From Anaerolineae bacterium (lineage in GTDB: Bacteria > Chloroflexota > Anaerolineae > Aggregatilineales > Phototrophicaceae): DNA of 64,000 nucleotides. Positions 45,904 to 55,039 of the stretch are shown piece by piece. Position 1 is the stretch's first letter, and each line of letters starts with the position of its first letter. The notes under the pieces are model-generated. The model saw only the letters and a list, made by a program, of their open reading frames with translations, ran no database searches and had not been told where the DNA came from. Location: assembly GCA_022824365.1 (NCBI GenBank), contig JAJEAA010000004.1, positions 1 to 64,000 of the forward strand. The letters run 5' to 3'. The translations under genes and the position numbers were made by a program.

Positions 45904-47712
45904 TCAGTCGCCGACTATCTCTATGGACTCGACGCCATAGAATTGCTCGGCGAAGCGCAGTGTGCCCATGCCGATGTAGTCAGCCAGGTCAAAGGAGAGC
46001 GGCGTCACTTCAATATGCGTCAAGCCCTTGTCGCGCTGCGCGAGGATAATTTCGTGCCGAGCATCCCACTCGCGGGCGTAGGTCTGCAAGTCGGGGACCA
46101 ACCGCGCCTGCCCCAAGAAGATGCCGCCGCCCAGCGCAAGAGCCGCAAGCAAGCCGCCAGCCGCCAGCCGCCGAGCCTGAACTGCGGCAGATAGATTGAT
46201 CATTCGTCCCAAGTACAAACCCCAAAACAGGCCAGCGACCACCTGCAAAAATGCCGGACCCGCCATCATCCGATGCGAGGTGAAGCCGTGACCGATGAAG
46301 GTTACGCATATCAGCGCCGCAATCGTGACCCAGGCAATAACAAGTGTGCCCGCTGACGCTCGCTCAAGCGCGCGTGTTCCGCAATCGGGAAGTTCCGGTC
46401 GCCACAGAATTGCCAGCATGATCAACATGCCAAGGGCAGTCGCAAAAAGGTAGGTCGAGGCGCGCGCGTCAATGCTGCGGACCTGCGTTAGCGTCACCAG
46501 AATCAGGAAAGCCAGCAGCAGGAAGCCGGAGACCGCGGTCAGCCCGTGTTCTTGAGCTTTCAGAGCTGCCGTCACTCGCCGCCGCTGCCGGAGCGCGAGC
46601 AGAAGAGCGAGCAGCAAGGCCACGTTTATAGCGAGGACAATCATATAACTTGAGCTATAGCGCCCGAAGAACTGAGGATTGTCGCTGAGGTGCGCCCACA
46701 AGATCGGCAGAAACAGGAATTGAACAGCCAGGCCCGTCAGCGCTGCCTGTGTGAATCGAGCGGCTAAGGACCCGCGCGCCATCCTTTCCGGCGACGTTTT
46801 AGTCTGCGCGCCCAGAGTAATGCCCATCCCGAACAGGAGCGCAAAACCGGCGATGACCTCTTGCCGGCCCACGCTCTCGAAACTTATCTGCGCCGTAATA
46901 GCCGCCAGTTGCGATAGCGAGCGGATCGGCGGGCGATAATTGACGGCGTCCGCCTCCATGCGATTCCAAATGCCGGGCGAACTGAGTTGCAGGAGCAATC
47001 CGACGGCGGTCGCGATCAGCATCGCGCCGGCCACGATAGCCAGAGCGCGGCGTCTTTGCCCATCGACGACCGTTACAGCCAGCGCCGCGAGGAGCGTCAA
47101 GAAAGTAGCCTGAAAAACAAGAAACATTTCGGAAGCGCCAGCGGTGAGAAAGCTGATCAGCGCGCAGGCGCTCGCCCCCCAAAGAAGACGCTGTCTAGAC
47201 TGGGGCCACTTGTCAATCGTCCAGGCAGCAAGCGCCAGACAGACAATGAGGCAAACAAGCGGCAGGGTGTATTGCACGCTCGCGGAATACCAGTAAAAGG
47301 ATTCCGGCGTATAAAAGGCGTTGATGGCAGCCGCAAGCGCGAGGCAAGACGCGGCGAGCGCATAAAAGCGGCGCGGTCCGCCCAGCCGAATATGCCTGAA
47401 GATCTGACAAAGCAGCCAATACAAAGCGAATAGGCCGATGATAATGATGATGAGAGTGATCAGCGGCGGCAGCGTCACCGCGTATTCAGCCAGGCTCAGC
47501 CTGAGAAAGATGCTTGAATAGGCGCTGGTCCAGCGATTGTAATAATGAAGCAAGCCATCCCAGACGCCATACTCCAGTCCCGCGGCCGCAACGCCGAAGT
47601 CATCGTGAATCATGCGGCTATGCAAACCCAGGTAGGCAAAGAGCAACAGCGGCGCGCTTGCCAGCACAAGCAGAATCCACTTGAACGCCCGCTCTAACTG
47701 CATTCTGCGCAT
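45904..47712 (-). CDS. Polytopic membrane protein, possible GT-C type glycosyltransferase
   Basis: The product has 602 residues with about 11-13 membrane helices. After the first helix there is a His-Asp-Asp-Phe motif in the first long loop, and a further conserved region Trp-Tyr-Ser-Ala-Ser-Val-Gln-Tyr-Thr. This layout matches DUF6056/GT-C-like glycosyltransferases, where the acidic pair handles a lipid-phosphate sugar. It starts directly at the end of the PBP-like gene (no gap) and was probably transcribed with it, suggesting a role in the cell envelope. Confidence 0.7.
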   Translation of the reverse strand: MRRMQLERAFKWILLVLASAPLLLFAYLGLHSRMIHDDFGVAAAGLEYGVWDGLLHYYNRWTSAYSSIFLRLSLAEYAVTLPPLITLIIIIIGLFALYWLLCQIFRHIRLGGPRRFYALAASCLALAAAINAFYTPESFYWYSASVQYTLPLVCLIVCLALAAWTIDKWPQSRQRLLWGASACALISFLTAGASEMFLVFQATFLTLLAALAVTVVDGQRRRALAIVAGAMLIATAVGLLLQLSSPGIWNRMEADAVNYRPPIRSLSQLAAITAQISFESVGRQEVIAGFALLFGMGITLGAQTKTSPERMARGSLAARFTQAALTGLAVQFLFLPILWAHLSDNPQFFGRYSSSYMIVLAINVALLLALLLALRQRRRVTAALKAQEHGLTAVSGFLLLAFLILVTLTQVRSIDARASTYLFATALGMLIMLAILWRPELPDCGTRALERASAGTLVIAWVTIAALICVTFIGHGFTSHRMMAGPAFLQVVAGLFWGLYLGRMINLSAAVQARRLAAGGLLAALALGGGIFLGQARLVPDLQTYAREWDARHEIILAQRDKGLTHIEVTPLSFDLADYIGMGTLRFAEQFYGVESIEIVGD

Positions 47713-50631
47713 TTACCCGGCCTCGTCTCTCGATATCGTCAGTCGCGACTCGGCGCGATTGCCCACCTGGTCATAAGCCACCGCTCGGATTGTCGCGTCC
47801 TCGGCGGCGCCCAAGTTTACTTCTATGCCATAGGGCCATTCGGCATCGATGCCGAGCAATTCGTCATCGCGGTAGAACTCAACCCGCTCTATCGTGAGAT
47901 TGTCGCTGACGGCCGCAAGAAGGGAAACCGGCTGATCGGCTGGCGTCGATCCGTCGCTCTTTTGCAGTTGTATGGCCGGCGGGGTGTTATCGAAGGTCAA
48001 CAACCTGGTATCAGTTTCCCGGCTGCCGTCGGCGAAGGTCACCGTCAAGCGCAGAGTGTGGATGCCGCTGAGCAGCGCAGTTTCCCAGGTGGCGGAAATG
48101 GCGCCGTCGGTTTCAGGTCGGCGCGGCTCGCCGATAGCCCGCCACGATTTTGGATTTACATCCGCGCCATATTCCAGCAGCCAGCTTTCGGCGTCATCGC
48201 GATTTATCCTGGCGCTTATGTCCACGGTTGAGCCGACATAGGCGTAATCGGCCGGCGCTGTAATCTGGACCGCTTTGCTGGCCGGCGCCGCGCCATCGGC
48301 GCTGTAACTTGTAGGCGGCAAGGGCTTGTCATTTTCCACCCACCAATCCAGGATCGCTTCCGGCGGCAGGAAGTAAGCGACTTCTTCGCGCAAATCGTCC
48401 GGCGTATTGACGGTGGCCAACTGACCGGTCGCGCGGTTGATCTCGACCGTCTGCCACCTGTCATCGCGGCGCAGGTTGGAGCCAGCGGGCATCAGTTCGC
48501 GCCGCGTCGGGCAATGATTAGTGGTCGCCGGCAACAAGCCTGAAAGCTCACAGACCAGGTATTCTTCCACATCATCAGGCGCTTGCCAGGCGCTCGGCGG
48601 TAGAGCGCGCTGCTGATGCGCGTACGTCATCAGCGCTTGCCAGACGGGCGCTGAAGCCAGGCGCTGCCCGGGGTCGATGCTCATGCCCGCCTCATCGTCA
48701 CGGCCTGCGCGCACGACGATGGCCAGATGCGGACTATAACCCACGGTCCAGCTATCGCGTTTGTCCGCGCTCAGCCCGTCCAGCACGGCGGCCGGCCGCG
48801 CAAGTTGCAAAGCGAGGTCCGGCTCTTGCAGCGTTGTCTGCCGCGCCTCGCCATCAGCCAGGATATCATTCACCAGGTAGGCCAGGCTCGGTTCAATAAT
48901 CTGGGTCTGCCGCGCCTCTTCTCCCGCGTAGGACCAAAGGACGGCGCCGGCCGCGTCCGCGATCTCCAAGACTGCCACCGGGTCCCATCCGCGATAGCCG
49001 GCGCCCGGCGATTCTATTGGCACACCGCGCATCGCGCCGAGTGAAGCCAGCACGCTATAGGCATAGGCGGTATCCAGCACGGAGACACTTCCGCCTCGCT
49101 CCAAGAGTTCAAGATCCCCGTCGCCGGCGTCCAAACTGCTAAAGCCCAATGCCTGCGCCGTATTTATCACTGCCGGCATACCGGCCGCGCTGGCCACCTG
49201 CGCCACCGGCAGGAGCAGATCAGCCGCCATGGCATCGCGCAGGTTCAGCGGACCACGATGGCGGCCGTCGGGATTGGCCGGCGTATAGATTAGCTCGGCT
49301 CTTCGCCCGGGATAGGCGCGCGGGATGTCATAGACCATGGAGGCCGGCGTGAGCTCGCGCTGCAGGAAGGCGCGTATATAGACGAAGGGGCGCAGCACAG
49401 TCGCCGGTTGATGCCGCGGCGCGACGGCAGCGCCGACAAGGCTCAGAATCTCCCCATTGCCGACATCGATCAGGACAAGCGCGCCTTGGTTAGGCGGCGA
49501 TGCAAGGGATAGCGACGGCAGCGTCAAATCAGAAGAGGTCGCGCAGGCGGCGCCGGAATCTGTTCCGCCGACGTTAAATTTTCCGAGGTGGCTGTCCAGC
49601 GCGCACTTGGCCTGATATTGCAGGTCCAAATCGAGCGATGTGGTAATCCGCAGGCCCCCGCGCGCTACCATATTTTCGCCGTCCTGCCCCAGCCGGGCGA
49701 GAATTGCGGCCGCTTGCCCCCGGGCGTAGTCGATGAATTCGGGCGCAATAGAGGAGTCGTCTTCCGCCGGCGCCAGGACGGGCACATCGCTAGTGGCGGC
49801 CGCGTCAAATTGCGCCTCGTCGATCAAATCCGCAGCGAGCATGTCAAAGAGCAGATCGTCGCCGCGCTCGCGGCTGCGCTGTTCCGCGTCGATGGGATTC
49901 AGGGCAGGCTCTTCCGCCGTCTTGGCGAGGATTGCCGCTTCCGCCAGGTCAAGCTGCGCGGCGTTTTTGCCGAAGTACACCTTGGCGGCCGCGTCGATCC
50001 CGTAAGCATCGTGTCCATAGAAACGGCTGTTCAGTCGCCACTCGAGCAATTCTTCCGCCGAGCGACTGCGCTTGCTTTCGGCGATCAGCACGATTTCCAG
50101 CAGGCGCGGATCCAATCCACTCCTTCGGGTTAATGGCAGCATCGCTTCACGCGCGAGCGCGCCAGCGAGGCCGTCGTCCGAAGCGAGCGGCAATCCGATA
50201 ATGTAGCGCCAGGTTTGCAGCGCCGTATCGAGCAGATCAAATGAGGGTGGCGCAGTCAGAAATGTCGGCTCCTCGACCAGCAGCGTCGCGTCAATCACAT
50301 GTTTGGGCAACTGATCAAGCGGTCGCCAGCGCCGCTCGTCGCCAAGCGGATCACGGGTACGGTGGATTTCTATTGCGCCGCCCCGATCATAAAAGCGCGT
50401 GACACCGTAGACCGGATCCAGAGAGACGCTTTCTTGCGGCGTCGGCAGGTGGCTCGCCGCTTGTATATAGAGCCAGATAGACAAGCCCAAGCCCGCAATT
50501 ACAGGCGTCAACAGAAGCGAGGCGGGAAAGAAGAAGATCAGGGTCAGCCAAAATGCCGAGCGCCGCGATTCCTGGCGGCGTCGACGCTTGCGGCTATACC
50601 GCCGGCGGATGATATGAGCCACAGCGGGCAT
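47713..50631 (-). CDS. Class A PBP homologue with degenerate active sites
   Basis: The product has 972 residues. A basic start and one membrane helix (about 28-57) lead into a GT51 transglycosylase-like domain (70-250), a transpeptidase-like domain (290-670) and a C-terminal part with two Ig-like domains (about 780-970). Key motifs are lost. GT51 motif 1 keeps Glu120-Glu121 but lacks the His; the Gln-Gln of motif 2 is absent. The transpeptidase SxxK reads Thr411-Val-Leu-Arg414, the SxN region reads Asp-Leu-Leu-Leu (about 471), and KTG is missing at 612-620. The fold is clear (PFVY, DSWTVGY), so it looks like an enzyme that became a scaffold or regulator. Confidence 0.85.
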   Translation of the reverse strand: MPAVAHIIRRRYSRKRRRRQESRRSAFWLTLIFFFPASLLLTPVIAGLGLSIWLYIQAASHLPTPQESVSLDPVYGVTRFYDRGGAIEIHRTRDPLGDERRWRPLDQLPKHVIDATLLVEEPTFLTAPPSFDLLDTALQTWRYIIGLPLASDDGLAGALAREAMLPLTRRSGLDPRLLEIVLIAESKRSRSAEELLEWRLNSRFYGHDAYGIDAAAKVYFGKNAAQLDLAEAAILAKTAEEPALNPIDAEQRSRERGDDLLFDMLAADLIDEAQFDAAATSDVPVLAPAEDDSSIAPEFIDYARGQAAAILARLGQDGENMVARGGLRITTSLDLDLQYQAKCALDSHLGKFNVGGTDSGAACATSSDLTLPSLSLASPPNQGALVLIDVGNGEILSLVGAAVAPRHQPATVLRPFVYIRAFLQRELTPASMVYDIPRAYPGRRAELIYTPANPDGRHRGPLNLRDAMAADLLLPVAQVASAAGMPAVINTAQALGFSSLDAGDGDLELLERGGSVSVLDTAYAYSVLASLGAMRGVPIESPGAGYRGWDPVAVLEIADAAGAVLWSYAGEEARQTQIIEPSLAYLVNDILADGEARQTTLQEPDLALQLARPAAVLDGLSADKRDSWTVGYSPHLAIVVRAGRDDEAGMSIDPGQRLASAPVWQALMTYAHQQRALPPSAWQAPDDVEEYLVCELSGLLPATTNHCPTRRELMPAGSNLRRDDRWQTVEINRATGQLATVNTPDDLREEVAYFLPPEAILDWWVENDKPLPPTSYSADGAAPASKAVQITAPADYAYVGSTVDISARINRDDAESWLLEYGADVNPKSWRAIGEPRRPETDGAISATWETALLSGIHTLRLTVTFADGSRETDTRLLTFDNTPPAIQLQKSDGSTPADQPVSLLAAVSDNLTIERVEFYRDDELLGIDAEWPYGIEVNLGAAEDATIRAVAYDQVGNRAESRLTISRDEAG

Positions 50632-50781
50632 TGGTGGTCCTTAATGCAGCGGCGCTGATGTTCAGTGTACTTGGGATTCACCTCGCCGCAAATCGGGGCA
50701 TGAACCATCGGCGCCGCGTCAACATTATGATTCTGAGGAAACGCTTGGCTAAAGGGCAGCTATCGCAAGCGTCAGGAGCGC

Positions 50782-51315
50782 TTAGTCGCCCAGCGAATCC
50801 AGATAGCCCCGCAGCCCGTCCCAGTCGTCCTTCGCGGCGAAAACAGCCTGGGCTGGCCAGGTCTCCAGGCGTCCGGGGCGGCTGCGGCCGGCCGCTTCGA
50901 ATATCGCTTCCAGGTCTTCCACACTAGCCTGCGCCAGCGCGCTGTATGTTGTGAGGCCAGCTTCATTCAGCACCGTTTCAAAGACAGCGCCGACGCCATT
51001 TACGCGGGTCAAGTCATCGGGATCGGAACGTTCTTCGATTGTTTCGGCGGCCTCATCGGCGTGCCGGATGATGGTCCGTTTCGCCAGCTCTTCCGCCTCT
51101 TGCGCCGCGGCTTCAGCTGCTTCCGCCTCGCTTTGGACGGCGCTATCACGGCGCGACCATATCCAGACGACAATGGCCACCGCCAGCAAACTGATCGTCC
51201 AGGACCACATGTCTCGGTTGCCCGCCGGCGCCACCGAAGCATTAAGCGCCAATGCGATTGCGAGCACCAAAGCCATCATCGCCAGCATATTCTTCGCTTC
51301 TTGATTGAATCTCAT
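50782..51315 (-). CDS. Membrane protein with helix-hairpin-helix domain
   Basis: The product has about 177 residues from ATG 51315 (ATG 51345 is an alternative). Two membrane helices (about 10-28 and 35-52), then a Glu/Ala-rich coil (60-95), then a C-terminal HhH-like domain with Asp-Asp-Leu-Thr-Arg-Val-Asn-Gly-Val-Gly and Leu-Asn-Glu-Ala-Gly-Leu-Thr-Thr-Tyr. The last part resembles the domain seen at the ends of bacterial L21-like and polymerase-associated proteins, possibly for DNA or protein contacts. Confidence 0.7.
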   Translation of the reverse strand: MRFNQEAKNMLAMMALVLAIALALNASVAPAGNRDMWSWTISLLAVAIVVWIWSRRDSAVQSEAEAAEAAAQEAEELAKRTIIRHADEAAETIEERSDPDDLTRVNGVGAVFETVLNEAGLTTYSALAQASVEDLEAIFEAAGRSRPGRLETWPAQAVFAAKDDWDGLRGYLDSLGD

Positions 51316-51422
51316 CGTGACCGTCCAGTTTTTGCCATGCGCCAAATTATAGCATATCGGCTATGATAAACGCCGAGAGCGCTTAACGCCATATGCGCTA
51401 ACATCTATACGTTGAAAGCGCC

Positions 51423-53111
51423 GTGAATAGTTTCAAGAATCGCAATGACGCGCGGCCCGGGCAAATCAGCATGGACAATACCTTCGGCAAGTACAGCAGC
51501 GACGAACTTAAGCTGATCAATCACCGCGCCAATCTGAGCGGCGTCCAACATCAGCACAACATTTCGCCGCGTGATCCGGCGCCCGGCGAGAGCGTGAAAG
51601 TTCACATGACTACGACCAGCGAACCAGCGATTCGGAAAGCCCGGCTGCGTTACACCATCGACGGATCCGATCCGCGTCAATGGCCAAACACGGCCGAAGA
51701 GGTCGATGTTTTCCCGGTCGGTTACGAGTGGGATACGCAGCTCTGGGATTACGTCAACCTTTGGGAAGCGGAAATCCCGCCGCAGCCCGAGGGCACGATT
51801 GTGACCTATTACATCAGCGCAGAGCCGTATATCAGCAGCGGCAAAGGCAACACGCAATTCTTGTACCCGGACACCCCCGATGCCGAAGAGCGCGTCCAGC
51901 ACGCGACCATGATCCACTTCAACAACATCCCGCCGGATACACCCTTTAGGCCGGCGCCGCAGAGCGACATCCCCTTGTTCTGCTACCACGTCGACCGCCT
52001 CAAAGCACCCGAATGGGTGAGAGACGCCATCATCTACCATATCTTCCTCGATCGCTTCTACCCGGGCGATGGCAGAGACTGGCGGCAGACAGATGACCTG
52101 GGTGGCTTCTGCGGCGGGACGCTCTGGGGCTTGCGCGACAAACTCGATTACCTGGCGGAGCTCGGCGTCAACTGTCTCTGGCTCAGCCCTTGCTGGAAAA
52201 GCCCGAGCAATCATGGCTACGATGTCGCCGACTATGAAATAATCGAGCCGCGTCTGGGCGGGGAAGAAGCGCTTCACGCGGTCGTCGAAGGCGCACATGA
52301 GCGCGGCATACGCATCCTGCTCGATCTGGTCTGCAATCACCTCTCGGACGAGCATCCGATTTTCATCGACGCGGCGAGCAGCGAAAACAGCCCCTATCGC
52401 GACTGGTTCATTTTCGACGAGCGTTACCGGCATGGCTACCGCAGCTTCTTCAACGTCAAGAACATGCCCAAGATCAACCTGGAGACGCTGTCCGCTCGCG
52501 AATGGATGATCAGCATGGCGATCAAGCAACTGCGGGATTTCGATGTCGATGGCTTCCGGCTGGATGTGGCCGATGGCGCGGGAGCCAATTTCTGGACGCA
52601 TTGTCGTCCGCGATTGCGCGCGGTCAAGCCGGATTGCGCCCTCATCGGCGAGATCGTCGATAGTCCTGAATATCTGCGCGTGTACGAAGGCCGGCTGGAC
52701 GGCTGCCTTGACTTCTCCACGAATGAGGCTTTGCGCAACACCTTCGCTTGGGAAACCTGGATTCTCGAGCGCTACGAAGAATTCAAGTGGAGTCACGATC
52801 TCTACTTTGATCCGGACTTCATCTTGCCCAGCTTCCTCGACAACCACGATATGGATCGCTTCTCGCTCATCGCCGGCAACGACAGGGACAAGATCAAGCG
52901 CGCGGTCGAGGCGCAGATGCTGCTACCCAACCCGCCAATAATCTTGTATGGTACAGAAGTTGGCTTGCGCCAGCGGGTCAGTACGCGCGGCAGCACGCTG
53001 GACCAGTGCCGCGTCCCGATGGTCTGGGGCGATGAACAGGATCAGGACTTGCTCGCGTTTTACAAAGGGCAGATCCACAACCGCAAGAACAAGAAAGGGA
53101 AAGACACATGA
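51423..53111 (+). CDS. GH13 alpha-amylase family enzyme
   Basis: The product has 562 residues from a GTG; ATG 51471 is an alternative. An N-terminal beta domain of about 180 residues (CBM34-like) precedes the catalytic barrel. The three acids are Asp381 (Gly-Phe-Arg-Leu-Asp-Val), Glu410 (Ile-Gly-Glu-Ile-Val) and Asp476 (Asp-Asn-His-Asp). The neopullulanase / maltogenic-amylase layout and lack of a signal peptide suggest cytosolic breakdown of maltodextrins or cyclodextrins. Its stop overlaps the start of the VOC gene (ATGA), so they are coupled. Confidence 0.9.
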   Translation: MNSFKNRNDARPGQISMDNTFGKYSSDELKLINHRANLSGVQHQHNISPRDPAPGESVKVHMTTTSEPAIRKARLRYTIDGSDPRQWPNTAEEVDVFPVGYEWDTQLWDYVNLWEAEIPPQPEGTIVTYYISAEPYISSGKGNTQFLYPDTPDAEERVQHATMIHFNNIPPDTPFRPAPQSDIPLFCYHVDRLKAPEWVRDAIIYHIFLDRFYPGDGRDWRQTDDLGGFCGGTLWGLRDKLDYLAELGVNCLWLSPCWKSPSNHGYDVADYEIIEPRLGGEEALHAVVEGAHERGIRILLDLVCNHLSDEHPIFIDAASSENSPYRDWFIFDERYRHGYRSFFNVKNMPKINLETLSAREWMISMAIKQLRDFDVDGFRLDVADGAGANFWTHCRPRLRAVKPDCALIGEIVDSPEYLRVYEGRLDGCLDFSTNEALRNTFAWETWILERYEEFKWSHDLYFDPDFILPSFLDNHDMDRFSLIAGNDRDKIKRAVEAQMLLPNPPIILYGTEVGLRQRVSTRGSTLDQCRVPMVWGDEQDQDLLAFYKGQIHNRKNKKGKDT

Positions 53112-53509
53112 TTATAGGTCTTGCAGGCGTAGTCGTAGACGACCAATCCAAAGCGCTGGAGTTTTATACTGAGGTGCTGGGTTTCCAACTCAAGCGCGAC
53201 ATCCCCCTGGGCAATCCTGAAGGCGACCGCTGGCTGACGGTGGTATCGCCGGAGCGGCCCGATGGCGTGGAACTGCTGCTGGAGCCCAATCGCAATCCGC
53301 TATCCAGCACCTTTCAGGAAGGCTTGATGGAACAGGGCATTCCCGCGACCATTTTCACCGTTGAAGATGCCCAGGCGGAACACGACCGACTGGTCGGGCT
53401 GGGCGTGGAATTCACCGTGCCGCCGACCGATATCGGGCCGGCGATCATCGCCATATTCAACGACACCTGCGGCAATCTGATTCAGATTATGCAGGAAAAA
53501 GCGGGCTAG
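53108..53509 (+). CDS. VOC-family (glyoxalase/dioxygenase) protein
   Basis: The product has 133 residues with two beta-alpha-beta-beta-beta units. Start: Gly-Leu-Ala-Gly-Val-Val-Val-Asp-Asp-Gln-Ser-Lys-Ala-Leu-Glu-Phe-Tyr; second half: Phe-Asn-Asp-Thr-Cys-Gly-Asn-Leu-Ile-Gln. The metal-binding His of typical members is not clear in the first unit, and the closing Gln replaces the usual Glu, so activity is uncertain. It overlaps the amylase gene by four bases. Confidence 0.8.
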   Translation: MIIGLAGVVVDDQSKALEFYTEVLGFQLKRDIPLGNPEGDRWLTVVSPERPDGVELLLEPNRNPLSSTFQEGLMEQGIPATIFTVEDAQAEHDRLVGLGVEFTVPPTDIGPAIIAIFNDTCGNLIQIMQEKAG

Positions 53510-53537
53510 ACACTGCGCTTAGCCTGCACTAAGAATC

Positions 53538-53592
53538 GTAGGGGCGACCTGCAAGTCGCCCACACAGCGGACGATACAAGTATCGCCTCTAC
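53538..53592. repeat. Tandem GTAGGGGCGAC-type palindromes, copies 5 and 6
   Basis: A reversed copy, GTAGGGGCGAC/GTCGCCCAC (53538-53563), is followed directly by a diverged forward copy, GCGGACGATAC/GTATCGCCTCTAC (53567-53592). It lies between convergent VOC and amidohydrolase genes. Confidence 0.75.
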
Positions 53593-53612
53593 AAGCGCTC
53601 AGCGAATCTCGT

Positions 53613-54791
53613 TCAGCCGCCATGCTGGCGCAGGAGGCGCAGGGCGCTCTCAGCCATGACGCCGACGCCGACCGGCATACAGCCTTCATGGATATCGAAT
53701 ATCGGGCTGTGATGGGGTCGATTCAGTTCGTCCAGTTGCGCGCCGAGCCGCAGCATCGCGCCGGGCGCTTTTTGCGTCATGAAAGCGAAATCCTCGCCCG
53801 CCATGATCGGCTCGCCGTGACCTGATCTCTCTTCGCCCAGCAAGTCACGGCTCACGTCCCGAATCAGTTCAGCCACGCCCGGATCGTTGTATAGCGCCGG
53901 GTAGCCGGTCGAGATGTTCAGCTTGTAATCGCCGCCGAAGTGGCGAGCCAAGGCGAAAGCCTCTTCAACCAGCCGATGGATTTCCTCGCGAGCCTCTTGC
54001 TCGAAGGTGCGAATCGTGCCGGTCAGCAGGACTTCATTGGGAATAACATTGGGCGCGATGCCAGCGTGGATCGAGCCGAGCGTCACGACTGAGCGTTCGG
54101 TCGGGTTGCGCCGGCGGGAGCGGATGGCTTGCAGAGCGTTAATCACCTGCGCGCTCAGCCAGATGGGGTCCAGGCCGTTGTGTGGCGCGGCGCCGTGCGT
54201 GCCTTCGCCGATGATGGTCGCCTCGAAGCTATCGGGGGCGGCCAGCGAAAAGCCATCGCAGACTTCGACTTCGCCCATGGGCGAGCCGCTTGAGACATGG
54301 CAGGCGATGACGGCGTCCAGACCATCCAAGGCGTTCTCCTCGACCATGAGGCTGCCGCCGCTGTGCCCATCGGATTCGCGCCATTTCTCTTCGCTCGGCT
54401 GGAAGAGCAGGCGGATTTCGCCGGCGGGCCGGTCCGGCAGGTCGTTGAGGAGCTTGGCCACGCCGAGGAGCATGGAGGTATGCGCATCGTGGCCGCAGGC
54501 GTGCATCAATCCGGGAGTCTGCGACTTGTAAGGCACATCGTTGGCTTCTTGAATCGGCAAAGCATCCATGTCGGCGCGGATACCGACAGCGGGACGACCT
54601 TCGCCGATGCGGGCGACGACGCCCGTCTCCGCCACGCCGACTTCAATCTCTATGCCCATATCGCGCAGGGAATCGGCGACCAGGCGCGAGGTCCGCTGCT
54701 CTTCGAAACCGAGCTCGGGGTGCATGTGAATATCGCGGCGCCAGGCGATCAATTGCTCTTGCATCTCATGGGCTTTATCCAGAATTGTCAT
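53613..54791 (-). CDS. M20 amidohydrolase / amidase
   Basis: The product has 392 residues of the M20D type that hydrolyses N-acyl or peptide bonds. Marks: Trp-Arg-Arg-Asp-Ile-His-Met-His-Pro-Glu, His-Ala-Cys-Gly-His-Asp-Ala-His-Thr-Ser with metal ligands, Gln-Pro-Ser-Glu-Glu, and Gly-Glu-Asp-Phe-Ala-Phe-Met at the end. No signal peptide is present, so it acts in the cytosol. Substrate unknown (hippurate-, IAA- or acyl-amino-acid-type). Confidence 0.93.
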   Translation of the reverse strand: MTILDKAHEMQEQLIAWRRDIHMHPELGFEEQRTSRLVADSLRDMGIEIEVGVAETGVVARIGEGRPAVGIRADMDALPIQEANDVPYKSQTPGLMHACGHDAHTSMLLGVAKLLNDLPDRPAGEIRLLFQPSEEKWRESDGHSGGSLMVEENALDGLDAVIACHVSSGSPMGEVEVCDGFSLAAPDSFEATIIGEGTHGAAPHNGLDPIWLSAQVINALQAIRSRRRNPTERSVVTLGSIHAGIAPNVIPNEVLLTGTIRTFEQEAREEIHRLVEEAFALARHFGGDYKLNISTGYPALYNDPGVAELIRDVSRDLLGEERSGHGEPIMAGEDFAFMTQKAPGAMLRLGAQLDELNRPHHSPIFDIHEGCMPVGVGVMAESALRLLRQHGG

Positions 54792-54876
54792 GTCGCGGTC
54801 CTTTTATGCTCTAGTGAAGTGGCTAGATGATACTGTAAATTGCAGTTAGGTCGAATATCGTTTTGGGACCAAGTTT

Positions 54877-54914
54877 TGCCACCGAGTTCACAGAGTCTTT
54901 TCGAGGGCACAGAG
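54877..54914 (+). repeat. 38-bp intergenic repeat, copy 2
   Basis: Same element as 14041-14078 with three mismatches. CTCTGTGGCTAAATAG further on (around 55000) is the loosely inverted partner. It lies in the gap between the M20 and nitrilase genes. Confidence 0.65.
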
Positions 54915-55039
54915 AATTTCTCGATTCTGAGCCTGATCGCGATGAGAAGCGTTGTTGGCCGACAATTGTCTGTGCACTCATTTTTACTCGGATTACTCTG
55001 TGGCTAAATAGAAAGCGTCCATGCCGATGATCCAGGCAA

